Source: Synergistaceae bacterium (GTDB lineage: Bacteria; Synergistota; Synergistia; Synergistales; Aminobacteriaceae). Taken from it: a DNA stretch of 64,000 bases. A program made the translations under genes and the position numbers. Below, in pieces: positions 8,760 through 18,673 of the stretch (its first letter is position 1; each line of letters begins with the position of its first letter). The DNA lies in assembly GCA_018436725.1 (NCBI GenBank), contig JAHDKT010000037.1, positions 28,673 through 92,672 of the forward strand, read 5' to 3'. The notes under the pieces are model-generated. The model did not search any database. It saw only the letters and a program-made list of their open reading frames with translations, and had not been told where the DNA came from.

Positions 8760-8858
8760 GTCAATCGTTCTCTGCCGCCACTGCCGCGCGATCTTGGAAG
8801 CGAGGGGACGGAAGTAGGGTGTTTTTCTCATATTTTTCTATTGGGGGGAGTCTGTGAA

Positions 8859-10880
8859 ATGCTGCTTTTTTTGTTGACGCTGCTCGTCACGGCTGCGGGA
8901 GTACTGGCTTTGGGCTACGCCTATCTGACGTATAGTCAGAAGACTGTTTTCGGATGCACCTGGTTCAAAGCGTCCGATGTTCATGAGGAATCGTCAGACG
9001 AAGCGATGGTGGAGAAGACCGCGCGTGTGCTCGAACTTTCGGAGATTATCCATAAGGGGGCCATGGCATTTCTCTACAGGGAGTACAAGTGGCTGCTGCC
9101 CTTCCTTCTGGTCGTCGGAGTGCTTCTTATGTACTTCATAGGCTTTGCCGCCGGATTCTCCTTCATCGTCGGCGGTCTGTGCAGCGCGGCTGCGGGGTAC
9201 GCCGGAATGATCGTCGCCACGCGGACGAACGGCAAAACGGCTCTTGCCGCCACGCGGGGAATGAACGAAGCCCTGCTCACGGCCTTCAGGGGCGGCAGCG
9301 TGATGGGAATGTCGGTCGTCGGCATCGGCGTGCTGGGCATCGTCTTCTGCTACGCGATCTTCCGCGACCCTAACCTCATCACAGGCTTCGGTATGGGGGC
9401 AAGCTCGATCGCCCTTTTTGCGCGCGTCGGCGGCGGTATCTACACGAAGGCTGCGGACGTCGGCGCCGACCTCGTCGGAAAGGTCGAGGCGGGCATTCCC
9501 GAGGACGACCCGAGGAATCCTGCGGTCATCGCGGACAACGTCGGCGACAACGTCGGCGACATCGCGGGCATGGGCGCGGATCTCTTCGAGTCGTACGTGA
9601 ACTCCATCATCGCGGCGATGGCGCTCGGCCTCTCTCTCTTCGGCTGGAAGGGCGTCTCGTTCCCGATGGTCATGGCAGGCGTGGGAATTCTGGCGGCGAT
9701 CGCCGGCACGCGTTTCGTCAAGGTGGAAGAGGGGGGCAACCCCGCAGCGGCGCTGCGTAAGGGGACCTTCATCACCGGCGGTATCATGATCGTCGGCTCG
9801 TTCATCTTCTCGTTCCTCATGTTCGGCGGCCTTTCGCTCTTCTGGGCGGTGCTCTCCGGCGTGGCGGTGGGTGTCCTCATCGGCTTCATCACGGAAATCT
9901 ACACGTCGGGCGATTATGCCTCGGTGAAACATATCGCGCACGCGTCGAAGACCGGTCCCGCGACGGTCATCCTCGAGGGGGTGGCGGTGGGCATGAAGTC
10001 CACGGTGGTCCCGGTGCTCCTGATTGGCGCCGCGACGCTTGTCAGTTACTACTTCGGCGGACTCTACGGCATCGCCTGCGCTGCCGTCGGCATGCTCTCG
10101 ATCACCGGAATGGCTCTCAGCGTGGACGCTTACGGCCCCATAGCCGACAACGCGGGCGGCATCGCCGAGATGAGCCACCTTCCACCCGAGGTCCGCAAGA
10201 TCACCGACAAGCTCGACGCCATCGGCAACACCACTGCGGCCATGGGTAAAGGCCTGGCCATCGGATCCGCCGCGCTTACGGCGCTCGCCCTCTTCGCGGC
10301 GTACGCGCACTCCGTCAAGCTGACCGCCATCGACCTGAACGACCCCAAGGTCATGGTCGGCCTCTTCCTCGGCGGAATGCTTCCGTTCCTCTTCAGCGCT
10401 CTCTCGATCCAGGCCGTCGGCCGTGCCGCCGAGGCCATGATCGACGAAGTACGCCGTCAGTTCCGCGAGATCCCCGGAATCATGGAGGGGACAGGACGTC
10501 CCGAGTACGAGAAGTGCGTGGACATCTCCACCGCCGCCGCGCTCAAAGAGATGATCATCCCCGGCCTGCTTGCGGTTCTCTCCCCGCTGGCCGTCGGCTT
10601 CGGGCTCGGCGCTCAGGCCCTCGGCGGTCTTCTCGCGGGATCGATCGTGACGGGCGTGATGCTCGCCATCTTCATGTCCAACGCGGGAGGCGCCTGGGAC
10701 AACGCGAAGAAGTACATCGAAGAGGGAAACCTTGGAGGCAAGGGGACGCCCGAGCACGCCGCCGCGGTCGTCGGCGACACGGTCGGCGATCCGTTCAAGG
10801 ATACCGCCGGTCCGAGCCTCAATATCCTCATCAAGCTGATGTCGGTCGTGGCGCTCGTGCTGGCTCCGCTCTTCATCTAA
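8859..10880 (+). CDS. hppA: Membrane-bound ion-pumping pyrophosphatase, K+-dependent type
   Basis: Hydrolyses pyrophosphate and pumps H+ and/or Na+ outward, recovering energy from biosynthesis; 673 aa with about 16 membrane helices. The catalytic segments are [20 protein letters not shown] from residue 191, [16 protein letters not shown] from residue 226, and [15 protein letters not shown] near the C-terminus. Residue 460 in [10 protein letters not shown] is Ala; K+-independent enzymes have Lys there, so this is the K+-stimulated class, which contains H+-, Na+- and dual-specific pumps. ATG 8859 is preferred over upstream in-frame codons because GGGGGGAG lies 8 nt before it. It has its own promoter and terminator, so it is monocistronic. 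Confidence 0.95.
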   Translation: MLLFLLTLLVTAAGVLALGYAYLTYSQKTVFGCTWFKASDVHEESSDEAMVEKTARVLELSEIIHKGAMAFLYREYKWLLPFLLVVGVLLMYFIGFAAGFSFIVGGLCSAAAGYAGMIVATRTNGKTALAATRGMNEALLTAFRGGSVMGMSVVGIGVLGIVFCYAIFRDPNLITGFGMGASSIALFARVGGGIYTKAADVGADLVGKVEAGIPEDDPRNPAVIADNVGDNVGDIAGMGADLFESYVNSIIAAMALGLSLFGWKGVSFPMVMAGVGILAAIAGTRFVKVEEGGNPAAALRKGTFITGGIMIVGSFIFSFLMFGGLSLFWAVLSGVAVGVLIGFITEIYTSGDYASVKHIAHASKTGPATVILEGVAVGMKSTVVPVLLIGAATLVSYYFGGLYGIACAAVGMLSITGMALSVDAYGPIADNAGGIAEMSHLPPEVRKITDKLDAIGNTTAAMGKGLAIGSAALTALALFAAYAHSVKLTAIDLNDPKVMVGLFLGGMLPFLFSALSIQAVGRAAEAMIDEVRRQFREIPGIMEGTGRPEYEKCVDISTAAALKEMIIPGLLAVLSPLAVGFGLGAQALGGLLAGSIVTGVMLAIFMSNAGGAWDNAKKYIEEGNLGGKGTPEHAAAVVGDTVGDPFKDTAGPSLNILIKLMSVVALVLAPLFI

Positions 10881-10910
10881 TCGGAAAAAGAGAGTACAAT
10901 GTCTGCGAGA

Positions 10911-10940
10911 GGGGGAGGGCGACCTCCCCCTTATTTTTTT
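10911..10940 (+). terminator. Rho-independent terminator after hppA
   Basis: GGGGGAGG (10911-10918), loop GCGA, CCTCCCCC (10923-10930), followed by TTATTTTTTT. This is a textbook intrinsic terminator. The dnaG ribosome-binding site begins only 4 nt after the T-run. Confidence 0.93.
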
Positions 10941-10957
10941 CTTCGGAGGTGCCGTTC

Positions 10958-12712
10958 GTGCGATCAGACGATGTCCGCCGCGTGAAGGACCGGCTCGATA
11001 TAGTGGAGGTCATCGGCGATTACGTCCGTCTGAAGAAGGCGGGGAACAACTTCCTCGGCCTCTGTCCCTTCCACGACGAGAAGACGCCCTCTTTCAACGT
11101 CTCCCCTTCGCGTCAGACGTTCCACTGTTTCGGCTGCGGACAGGGCGGGGATGTCTTCTCCTTCATCATGGAGAAGGAGAACCTCTCCTTCCGGGAGACT
11201 CTTGAACTGCTCGCGGAGCGCGCAGGAATACGGCTCGCCGCCGAGAGCGGACGCCCCGTCAGGGAACGCAGCCTCTTCGATATTATGGAGAAAGCATGCT
11301 CCCACTTCCGTTCTCTGCTGGAAAAACCCGAAGGAGAGCCTGCCGCGGCCTATCTCGCTCGGCGAAATCTCAAACGGGAAGCGTGGCGGACCTTCGAACT
11401 CGGCTGGGCGTCCCCCTCCTGGGACGCTCTGTGGAAGGCGCTCTCCAACGAAGGCGTCTCCTTTCGCGAGGCTTTCGACGCGGGGCTCGTGCTGGAAGGG
11501 AGAAACGGGCCGTACGACCGTTTTCGCGGAAGGATCATATTCCCGGTCAGGGATATTTCCGGGCGTCTGCTCGCCTTCGGCGGACGACTGCTCGACGGCG
11601 AAGGCGCGAAGTACATCAACAGCCCCGAAGGGGTGCTCTACAGCAAGCGACGCTCGCTCTACCTGTTCAACAGGGCGAAGGAGGCGGCTCGCTCGAAAGA
11701 CAGACTAATTCTCGTGGAGGGGTACATGGACGCCATACGCCTCCACCTGAACGGCTTCGAGGAGGCGGCGGCCTCCCTGGGCACTTCCCTCACGGAGGAG
11801 CAGGCCTTGCTGATCCGCCGCCTCACCGACCGCTGCTACATCTGTTACGACTCCGACATCGCCGGTCAGGAGGCCTCCATCCGCGGAATGTATGTGCTGC
11901 AGAAAGCGGGGCTCGATGTCCGGGTCGTCGAAATACCCGAGGGAAAGGATCCGGACGATCTGCTCTCCCTTCCGGACGGCAAGACTCTCTTCTCCAGGGC
12001 GCTCGAAACCGCACGCCCCCTGGTGCTCCATCACATCCATCTTCGGAGGGAGATGCTCCGCACCCCCGAAAAGAGGCGAAAGGCGTCGGAGGACATAATC
12101 AACGGGATCGCGATGCTCTCCCCGGTGGACGCTTCGCCGTATCTTCCGGCGGTCGAGTCGGCGCTCGGCGTGCTCCATCACGAGTTCATCCCCATGTTGG
12201 AGGAACAGCGGAAGAAACTCTCCACTCAGGGGAGAGAGCCCGTACGCGAGTCTGTTTCGGAGTCCGTCCCCGAGTTCCCGGAGAGAGACGAGAGTCCCCC
12301 GGACCTTGTCGAGTCGGCGCTCTGCGCGCTTCTGTGGAGGGATTCCGGCCTGCGGCGTTCCGCGGATCCGGTCGGAATCATCTCGCTGCTTTCCGACGGG
12401 CGTTTGCAGACCGTCGCCTCCGCGCTCCTCTCCGCGTCCTCCACGGAGGAGTTGGAACTTTATTGGCTGGAGATAGGAGATTCTTTCCCTATGAAGGCTA
12501 TCGCCGCCGGGGGAGGTTACTGCGACGAACTCGAGAGAACTGCCGACCCCTGGCCTATTCTTCTGGATATACTTTCTGTCCGGAAGAGCAGGCGGGAGTA
12601 TGGAGTGCTGAAGACGAAGCTCTCCAGAGGAACGGCTTCCAACGAAGAACTCCTCCGTTTTCAAGAGCTGGCAAGAATTCTGAAAAGCGGAAGAGGCAAA
12701 GGGACTTTGTGA
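10958..12712 (+). CDS. dnaG: DNA primase
   Basis: Synthesises RNA primers at the replication fork; 584 aa. The N-terminal CHC2 zinc ribbon has ligands C36, H39, C57 and C60 (CPFHDEKTPSF … HCFGCGQGG). The catalytic core contains the TOPRIM domain with E254 in LVEGYMD and the metal-binding D298-S-D300 pair. The C-terminal 150 residues are the helicase-interaction region and are divergent, as usual. GTG 10958 has a CGGAGGT site 7 nt upstream. The usual companion rpoD does not follow; the next gene is a small S4-domain protein. The hppA terminator lies just upstream, so transcription probably relies on read-through or an unseen promoter. Confidence 0.95.
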   Translation: MRSDDVRRVKDRLDIVEVIGDYVRLKKAGNNFLGLCPFHDEKTPSFNVSPSRQTFHCFGCGQGGDVFSFIMEKENLSFRETLELLAERAGIRLAAESGRPVRERSLFDIMEKACSHFRSLLEKPEGEPAAAYLARRNLKREAWRTFELGWASPSWDALWKALSNEGVSFREAFDAGLVLEGRNGPYDRFRGRIIFPVRDISGRLLAFGGRLLDGEGAKYINSPEGVLYSKRRSLYLFNRAKEAARSKDRLILVEGYMDAIRLHLNGFEEAAASLGTSLTEEQALLIRRLTDRCYICYDSDIAGQEASIRGMYVLQKAGLDVRVVEIPEGKDPDDLLSLPDGKTLFSRALETARPLVLHHIHLRREMLRTPEKRRKASEDIINGIAMLSPVDASPYLPAVESALGVLHHEFIPMLEEQRKKLSTQGREPVRESVSESVPEFPERDESPPDLVESALCALLWRDSGLRRSADPVGIISLLSDGRLQTVASALLSASSTEELELYWLEIGDSFPMKAIAAGGGYCDELERTADPWPILLDILSVRKSRREYGVLKTKLSRGTASNEELLRFQELARILKSGRGKGTL

Positions 12713-12717
12713 AAGAA

Positions 12718-12747
12718 TTGAAATTCAGGTGGTTTTTTTGATATACT
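12718..12747 (+). promoter_or_regulatory. Promoter before the S4-domain gene
   Basis: TTGAAA (12718-12723), an 18-nt spacer, and TATACT (12742-12747) with an upstream TGa, making an extended -10. It begins 6 nt after the dnaG stop. Confidence 0.65.
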
Positions 12748-12780
12748 TCCCTGTGGTCTTGTGTCAGGAGGAGCGAAACG

Positions 12781-13059
12781 ATGCGACTGGACAAATTTTT
12801 GAAGCTTGCGCGGCTTGTCAAACGGAGGACCGTCGCCCGGGAGATGATCGACGTCGGCGCGGTACGCATCAACGGGAGACAGTGCAAACCCGCTGCGGAG
12901 GTCCGACGGGGCGACGTCCTTGAGATAGCCTACCCGTCCAGATTGCTCACGCTTGAAGTGCTTTGCGACGACGAGGCGGCGCTGAAACGAATGCCGTCCG
13001 AGGTGGCATGGTCTTTGAGGGAGGAGCGACGGGTGGATCCATCGGAAAAACCTTGGTAG
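12781..13059 (+). CDS. S4-domain RNA-binding protein (RqcP/Hsp15 type)
   Basis: A 92-aa protein consisting almost entirely of one S4 domain: MRLDKFLKLARLVKRRTVA, then AVRINGRQCKPAAEVRRGDVLEI. Proteins of this size and form act on stalled 50S ribosomes: RqcP (YabO) in Firmicutes-type ribosome quality control, Hsp15 in proteobacteria. The N-terminal RLDKFLK match favours RqcP; no RqcH gene is in the window to support it. It has a good AGGAGG site. The C-terminal 30 residues are charged and not recognisable. Confidence 0.8.
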   Translation: MRLDKFLKLARLVKRRTVAREMIDVGAVRINGRQCKPAAEVRRGDVLEIAYPSRLLTLEVLCDDEAALKRMPSEVAWSLREERRVDPSEKPW

Positions 13060-13073
13060 ACCGGAGCCGCGCG

Positions 13074-13120
13074 CATTCGCCGAGGGAGGTCGCTGCAAAG
13101 AGCTTCGCCCTCGGCGAATG
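13074..13120 (+). other. Perfect 13-bp inverted repeat upstream of eno
   Basis: CATTCGCCGAGGG (13074-13086) pairs exactly with CCCTCGGCGAATG (13108-13120) across a 21-nt loop. It starts 15 nt after the S4 gene stop. No T-run follows, so it is either a Rho-assisted terminator for the preceding gene or a leader structure of eno. Confidence 0.6.
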
Positions 13121-13141
13121 ACGCGAACTTTCGTGGGTCGT

Positions 13142-13166
13142 CCGGAGAACGTTGCAGTTTCTCCGG
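13142..13166 (+). other. Second hairpin in the eno leader
   Basis: CCGGAGAA (13142-13149) pairs with TTCTCCGG (13159-13166) around a 9-nt loop, 33 nt before the eno start codon. It stops well short of the AAAAGGAG ribosome-binding site. Confidence 0.5.
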
Positions 13167-13193
13167 CGGAGAACGTACTTGAAAAGGAGTTGA

Positions 13194-14483
<1,290 letters not shown>

Positions 14484-14513
14484 GAAACAAACACTATTAA
14501 GGAGGCGTTCCTT

Positions 14514-14894
14514 TTGAAGAGTATCGTATCCACAACCAACGCGCCTGCGGCGGTCGGCCCGTACAGCCAGGCCATCAGGGCGGGCAGTTTTCTTTTTTGC
14601 TCCGGACAGATTCCCATCGATCCGGCGACGGGGCAGTTTGTTCCGGGCGGCGTAGGAGAGCAGGCCGAACAGGTTCTGAAGAATGTGAAAGCCGTCCTTG
14701 AAGCGGCGGGGTACCGCCTTGCCGACGTGATCAAAGCGACCGTCTTCGCGACCAGCATGAACGACTTTTCCGTAGTGAACGGCGTGTACGCGAAATTTTT
14801 CGAGAAAGAGCCGCCCGCGCGTTCCTTCGTCGAGGTAAGCGCGCTCCCGAAAGGGGCGCTTGTGGAAATCGAAGTCGTCGCCTGGAAGGAATGA
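14514..14894 (+). CDS. ridA: Reactive intermediate/imine deaminase RidA
   Basis: Deaminates reactive enamine/imine products of PLP enzymes such as threonine dehydratase; forms a trimer, 126 aa. The family core is visible: AVGPYSQAI, FCSGQIPIDPATG, VIKATVFATSMNDF, and the essential Arg in PPARSFVEVSALPKGALVEIE. It starts with TTG, supported by GGAGG 8 nt upstream. It lies 30 nt after eno and 52 nt before rex. Confidence 0.95.
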   Translation: MKSIVSTTNAPAAVGPYSQAIRAGSFLFCSGQIPIDPATGQFVPGGVGEQAEQVLKNVKAVLEAAGYRLADVIKATVFATSMNDFSVVNGVYAKFFEKEPPARSFVEVSALPKGALVEIEVVAWKE

Positions 14895-14946
14895 TCCCGC
14901 CGGCCGGAGGTCCTCTCCGGTCCTCTACTTTGAAGGATGTGCGCAC

Positions 14947-15582
14947 ATGAAGGATACGAAGATAGCGGAGCCCACTGTCGAGCGTCTTGTCCAGTATCAC
15001 CGCCTTCTTGAGCAGCTTGCGGCCGAAGGACAGAAAGTCGTTTCCTCCAAAGAGATGGGAGAGATGCTTTCGTTCAAGGCCAGTCAGGTGCGTAAGGACC
15101 TCTCGTACTTCGGCGAGATAGGCAAGCGCGGAGTGGGGTATCATGTTGATCGTCTGTTCAAGCATATCGGCGGCATTCTCGCGTCTCCCAGACTGTGGTC
15201 CATCGGTCTGGCCGGGGTGGGGAAGCTCGGAGAGGCGCTTCTAGGATATCGAGCGTTTCAGAGCGAGAAATTTCACGTCAAGGCGCTCTTCGACGTCGAT
15301 CCTTCGAAGATCGGTACGCATATCCTGGGGACGCCCTGTTACGCTATAGAGGACGCGCCCCGGGTGCTGCGCGAGGAAGGCATCGAGGTGGTCATCATCA
15401 CCGTGCCGACCGGAGCGGCGCAGTCGGTTGTCGACAGGGTCGTCACGGCCGGAACGGTGAAGGGGATCCTGAACTTTTCCCCGGTGACGCTCTCCGTCCC
15501 GGACAGCGTGCTGCTCTATAGCGTGGATATTTCGATAGAACTGGAAAAACTGCTCTTTTATCTGAAACATCGGGAGCGGTAG
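14947..15582 (+). CDS. rex: Redox-sensing transcriptional repressor Rex
   Basis: NAD(H)-responsive repressor controlling fermentation and anaerobic energy genes; 211 aa, homodimer. The N-terminal winged helix reads VSSKEMGEMLSFKASQVRKDLSYFGEIGKRGVGY, the conserved DNA-contacting signature (given here in pieces: VRKDLSYFGEIGKRG). The Rossmann fold starts at GLAGVGKLGEALL, with the nucleotide-contact Asp in LFDVDPSKIG. The C-terminal swapped helix is ISIELEKLLFYL. I found no convincing Rex operator in the intergenic regions of this window. The start has only a moderate GAAGGA site. Confidence 0.96.
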   Translation: MKDTKIAEPTVERLVQYHRLLEQLAAEGQKVVSSKEMGEMLSFKASQVRKDLSYFGEIGKRGVGYHVDRLFKHIGGILASPRLWSIGLAGVGKLGEALLGYRAFQSEKFHVKALFDVDPSKIGTHILGTPCYAIEDAPRVLREEGIEVVIITVPTGAAQSVVDRVVTAGTVKGILNFSPVTLSVPDSVLLYSVDISIELEKLLFYLKHRER

Positions 15583-15591
15583 CGATTTTTT

Positions 15592-15600
15592 TGATAGAAT
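15592..15600 (+). promoter_or_regulatory. Possible extended -10 promoter of yajC-secDF
   Basis: TGaTAGAAT preceded by a run of T's, 73 nt before the yajC start. No -35 match is seen at the right distance, so it relies on the TGn extension. Confidence 0.4.
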
Positions 15601-15672
15601 ATCGGGGTTGTTTTCGGCCACGCGGAGAAAGCGGGCCACACCCTGTAACTTAATATCAAGGAGGCGTTTTGT

Positions 15673-16032
15673 TTGGAACAGCAGTGCGGACAGGCAGCAG
15701 GCGGCGCGGGAGGACAGGGAAGTCTTATGGGAATGCTCTTCCCCCTTGCGATATTCGTAGTCATCTTCTACTTCTTCATCATCCGTCCCCAGAAGAAGCG
15801 GCAGCGCGCTCAGGACGAGCTGCTCTCGTCCCTTACGAGGGGCGATCAGATCGTCACCATCGGCGGTTTCTTCGGTACCATCCGTGAAGTTCGCGACGAC
15901 AGCCTTGTCGTGGAAATAGCCGACGGCGTGAAGGTTCGTCTTCTCAAGTCGGCGGTGGCTTCGAAGCGCGCTCCTGCGAACCCTGCTCCGAAGGAGGAGC
16001 CGGCCCGGGAGAAGGAAGAGGAGAAGAACTGA
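15673..16032 (+). CDS. yajC: Preprotein translocase accessory subunit YajC
   Basis: Small inner-membrane partner of SecDF, 119 aa. One membrane segment (about residues 17-38) ends in the family motif FFIIRPQKKRQRAQDE, followed by the small beta domain LTRGDQIVTIGGFFGTIREV. The C-terminal tail is Lys/Glu/Pro-rich. The start is TTG, 8 nt after an AAGGAGG box. secD and secF follow, the standard order. A Gly/Ala/Gln-rich stretch precedes the membrane segment. Confidence 0.94.
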   Translation: MEQQCGQAAGGAGGQGSLMGMLFPLAIFVVIFYFFIIRPQKKRQRAQDELLSSLTRGDQIVTIGGFFGTIREVRDDSLVVEIADGVKVRLLKSAVASKRAPANPAPKEEPAREKEEEKN

Positions 16033-16070
16033 CCTTTTGGTTCGGTCTGTTTTGCGCCCCCTCGACCCCG

Positions 16071-16119
16071 CCTCTGCGCGGGCGCGGAGGGGGGACGGGG
16101 AGGCCGCCGGGAGGCGGCC
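16071..16119 (+). other. Two GC-rich hairpins between yajC and secD
   Basis: CCTCTGCGC pairs with GCGCGGAGG at about 16071-16090, and GGCCGCC (16102-16108) pairs with GGCGGCC (16113-16119) across a GGGA loop. The surrounding 180-nt gap is very G/C-rich with no T-run and no promoter that I can see. The structures may reduce transcription into secDF or protect the 3' end of the yajC message. Confidence 0.45.
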
Positions 16120-16213
16120 CCCCCGCTCGCGTCCTGCCGATGTTCGAAAAGGCGGGAGTGTTCTCGCGGGGGAATGAGTCACCTATTTTGCGAACACGAC
16201 GGAGGGAAATCTT

Positions 16214-17608
16214 ATGTTGAGACGAGACCGCTGGCGGCTTCTCATAGTCGCCATCGTGGTGCTTGCGGCCCTTTTCTCGGTCTTTCCCATTCAGGGAAGG
16301 ATCAACTTGGGGCTCGATTTGAAGGGCGGCGCGCACATCGTGCTTCAGGCGAAGGACACCGAAGACAGCAAGGTGACCGAGGACAGTATCGAACGTCTTC
16401 TCGCTGTGCTCCGGAACCGCGTGGACCAGTACGGTGTGGCCGAGCCCGTTATTCAGAGGGAGGGAGCCGACAGGATCATCGTCGACCTTCCCGGTATTCA
16501 GGATCCGGACGCCGCGCTCGAGTTGATAGGGAAGACGGCGCTTCTCGAGTTCCGCCAGGTGGCGGCGGCGACGTCGCCGGTTCCTCCCGCCGCCGAGCGG
16601 AAGAATTACGAGAGCGACGCCGAGTTCGAACGCGCCCGTGCCCGTTGGAACGATGCCGTTGCGAAGATCGAGGCCCAGAAAGGGGAACTCGAGCAACAGG
16701 CGGCGTCCATCGAAGGCGGCGTAGTCGCGAAGGCCGACGAAGGCAGATTCTTCCTCCTCGGGAGAGTACTGGTCGGCGGCAAGGATCTCGTGGACGCCAG
16801 GACGCAGTACGACAACCTCGGAAGAGCGGTTGTGGCGCTTACGTTCAGTTCGGAAGGCGCGAAGCTTTTCGACACCGCTACTGCGGAAAACGTCGGACGC
16901 CAGATCGCCATCGTTCTCGACGGCGTCGTGATCTCCGCTCCGGTAGTTCAGGAACGGATCACCGGCGGTAACGCCCAGATATCCGGCCGCTTCTCCGCGG
17001 CTGAGGCCAGCCGTCTTTCCATCATGCTCCGGGCGGGCGCGCTTCCCGTGGCGGTCGACGTTATCGAAAACCGTTCGGTGGGACCGAGCCTCGGAGAGGA
17101 CTCCATCAACTCTGGTATTCGCGCCGGCCTTCTGGGAGCGTCTCTTGTCTTCCTCTTCATGCTGCTGTACTACCGCCTCCTGGGGGTTGCCGCCGACGCG
17201 GCTCTCGCGGTGACAATTCTTCTCGTCTTCGCGGGACTGATCTCGCTGAGGGCCACGCTGACGCTTCCCGGCATCGCCGGTATCGTGCTCACCATAGGTA
17301 TGGCTGTTGACGGCAACGTGCTTATTTACGAGCGGATGAAAGAAGAGCTACGAGCCGGTAAGACGCCTCTCGCGGCCATCGACGCCGGATTCAAAAAGGC
17401 GCTTGTCACCATATTCGACGCCAACGTCACGACGCTTATCGCCGCGGCGGTGCTCTTCTACTTCGGCAGCGGCCCCGTCAGGGGATTCGCAGTGACGCTC
17501 AGCGTCGGTATCATCGCCAGCGTCTTCTGCAACATCCTCGTCACACGGTCTCTTCTCCAGGTGTTCATGGGCGGACGGGCGACGAGTTTCCTGGCGCCCC
17601 GATCCTGA
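16214..17608 (+). CDS. secD: Protein translocase subunit SecD
   Basis: Proton-motive-force-driven partner of SecYEG that pulls exported proteins across the inner membrane; 464 aa. One N-terminal membrane segment is followed by the D1 motif LGLDLKGGAHIVL, then a periplasmic P1 domain (about residues 35-270) with VDLPGIQDP and the C-terminal D4 membrane bundle with GIAGIVLTIGMAVDGNVLIYERMKEE (quoted in part: TIGMAVDGNVLIYERM). A coiled-coil-like insertion around residues 125-180 is rich in Ala/Glu. Confidence 0.96.
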   Translation: MLRRDRWRLLIVAIVVLAALFSVFPIQGRINLGLDLKGGAHIVLQAKDTEDSKVTEDSIERLLAVLRNRVDQYGVAEPVIQREGADRIIVDLPGIQDPDAALELIGKTALLEFRQVAAATSPVPPAAERKNYESDAEFERARARWNDAVAKIEAQKGELEQQAASIEGGVVAKADEGRFFLLGRVLVGGKDLVDARTQYDNLGRAVVALTFSSEGAKLFDTATAENVGRQIAIVLDGVVISAPVVQERITGGNAQISGRFSAAEASRLSIMLRAGALPVAVDVIENRSVGPSLGEDSINSGIRAGLLGASLVFLFMLLYYRLLGVAADAALAVTILLVFAGLISLRATLTLPGIAGIVLTIGMAVDGNVLIYERMKEELRAGKTPLAAIDAGFKKALVTIFDANVTTLIAAAVLFYFGSGPVRGFAVTLSVGIIASVFCNILVTRSLLQVFMGGRATSFLAPRS

Positions 17609-17626
17609 GAGAGGTGGAGTAAGACT

Positions 17627-18496
17627 ATGAAAATCATGTTCATCGACTTCATGAAACATCGCAGGGCTGCGCTCCTTGTCAGCCTGGTTCTGGTCGTCGT
17701 CAGCCTCGGATTGGTTGCCACGAAGGGGCTGAATCTCGGAATCGACTTCACCGGCGGAAATGTCGTGCAGGTGGAATTCGCGAAGAGCGTTTCCGTGGCC
17801 GAAGTCCGCGAGGCGTTGGCTTCGGTCGGGCAGGGGAATGCCGTCATCCAGTCCTACAGCGATGTCGGCGTGATCATCCGTATCAGCGCCAACGAGGACG
17901 AAGCGCGGAAAATGGTTGTCGACGCCCTTCGAGCCAAGTATCCGGACATGAAGACCGTCCGTCTTGAAAAGGTCGGCCCGGTGGTCGGGGCCGAACTTCG
18001 GAAAGAGGCTTTCGTCGCCCTTTTTCTTGCGCTTGCCGGTATCCTCGTCTATATCACCGTCCGTTTCCAGTTCCGTTTCGCCGTGGTGAGCGTCCTCGCG
18101 CTGATGCACGACGCGATCATCACGCTCGGCGTCTTCAGCCTCACCGGTATGGAGATCTCCTCTCCGTTCATCGCGGCGATCCTCACCATCGTAGGCTATT
18201 CGCTTAACGACACGATTGTCGTGCTCGACAGGGTGCGTGAAAACTGGAAGACGCTCCGCGGAAACGGAATGCTTGGTTTGTTGAATAATTCCATCAACGA
18301 AGTGCTCTCCAGGACGATCAATACGTCCCTGACGACGCTGTTGCCCGTCATCGCGCTCTTCCTCTGGGGCGGTCCCGTTCTCCGCAGCTTCTCCTTCGCC
18401 CTTCTCATCGGCATAACCGTCGGCACGTACAGCTCCATCTACATTGCCTCCGGAGTGCTCGCCGAGTGGTGGATCAAGGCGCCGCAGAAGGCGTAA
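17627..18496 (+). CDS. secF: Protein translocase subunit SecF
   Basis: Partner of SecD, 289 aa, six membrane segments. The family motif LGIDFTGGNVVQVEF lies after the first segment, and the conserved GYSLNDTIVVLDRVREN and NTSLTTLLPVIALFLWGG lie in the C-terminal bundle. It starts 18 nt after secD. A hairpin terminator follows 36 nt after the stop, so yajC-secD-secF forms a closed unit. Confidence 0.96.
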   Translation: MKIMFIDFMKHRRAALLVSLVLVVVSLGLVATKGLNLGIDFTGGNVVQVEFAKSVSVAEVREALASVGQGNAVIQSYSDVGVIIRISANEDEARKMVVDALRAKYPDMKTVRLEKVGPVVGAELRKEAFVALFLALAGILVYITVRFQFRFAVVSVLALMHDAIITLGVFSLTGMEISSPFIAAILTIVGYSLNDTIVVLDRVRENWKTLRGNGMLGLLNNSINEVLSRTINTSLTTLLPVIALFLWGGPVLRSFSFALLIGITVGTYSSIYIASGVLAEWWIKAPQKA

Positions 18497-18532
18497 ACGA
18501 ATATTCCGGATGCAGCAAGAAACGCTCTTTCA

Positions 18533-18561
18533 GAAGGCTCGCCTGTTACGGGCGAGCCTTC
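18533..18561 (+). terminator. Hairpin terminator after secF
   Basis: GAAGGCTCGCC (18533-18543), loop TGTTACG, GGCGAGCCTTC (18551-18561): a perfect 11-bp stem. The downstream T content is low (CTGTTAGG), so efficiency may be moderate. Confidence 0.75.
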
Positions 18562-18578
18562 CTGTTAGGGGAAAGAAT

Positions 18579-18608
18579 TTGTAGAACAAGGTGTTTATGT
18601 GTTATACT
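18579..18608 (+). promoter_or_regulatory. Promoter of the trehalose module
   Basis: TTGTAG (18579-18584), 18-nt spacer, TATACT (18603-18608) preceded by TGt, an extended -10. It lies directly after the secF terminator and 65 nt before the DUF5752 start. Confidence 0.6.
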
Positions 18609-18673
18609 CTTTCAATACTATCATGGCCCGTACGCAAAGGAGATGAGAAAGGCCGAAAAAGGAGGAACCTGGA

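Noticed and set aside
8760..8858. Fluoride riboswitch before the pyrophosphatase gene
   Set aside because: Membrane pyrophosphatases sometimes carry this riboswitch, but the conserved core is not visible in this 93-nt leader.
12705..12724. Rex operator before the S4-domain gene
   Set aside because: TTGTGAAA matches one half-site, but the other half (TTTCACAA) is absent.
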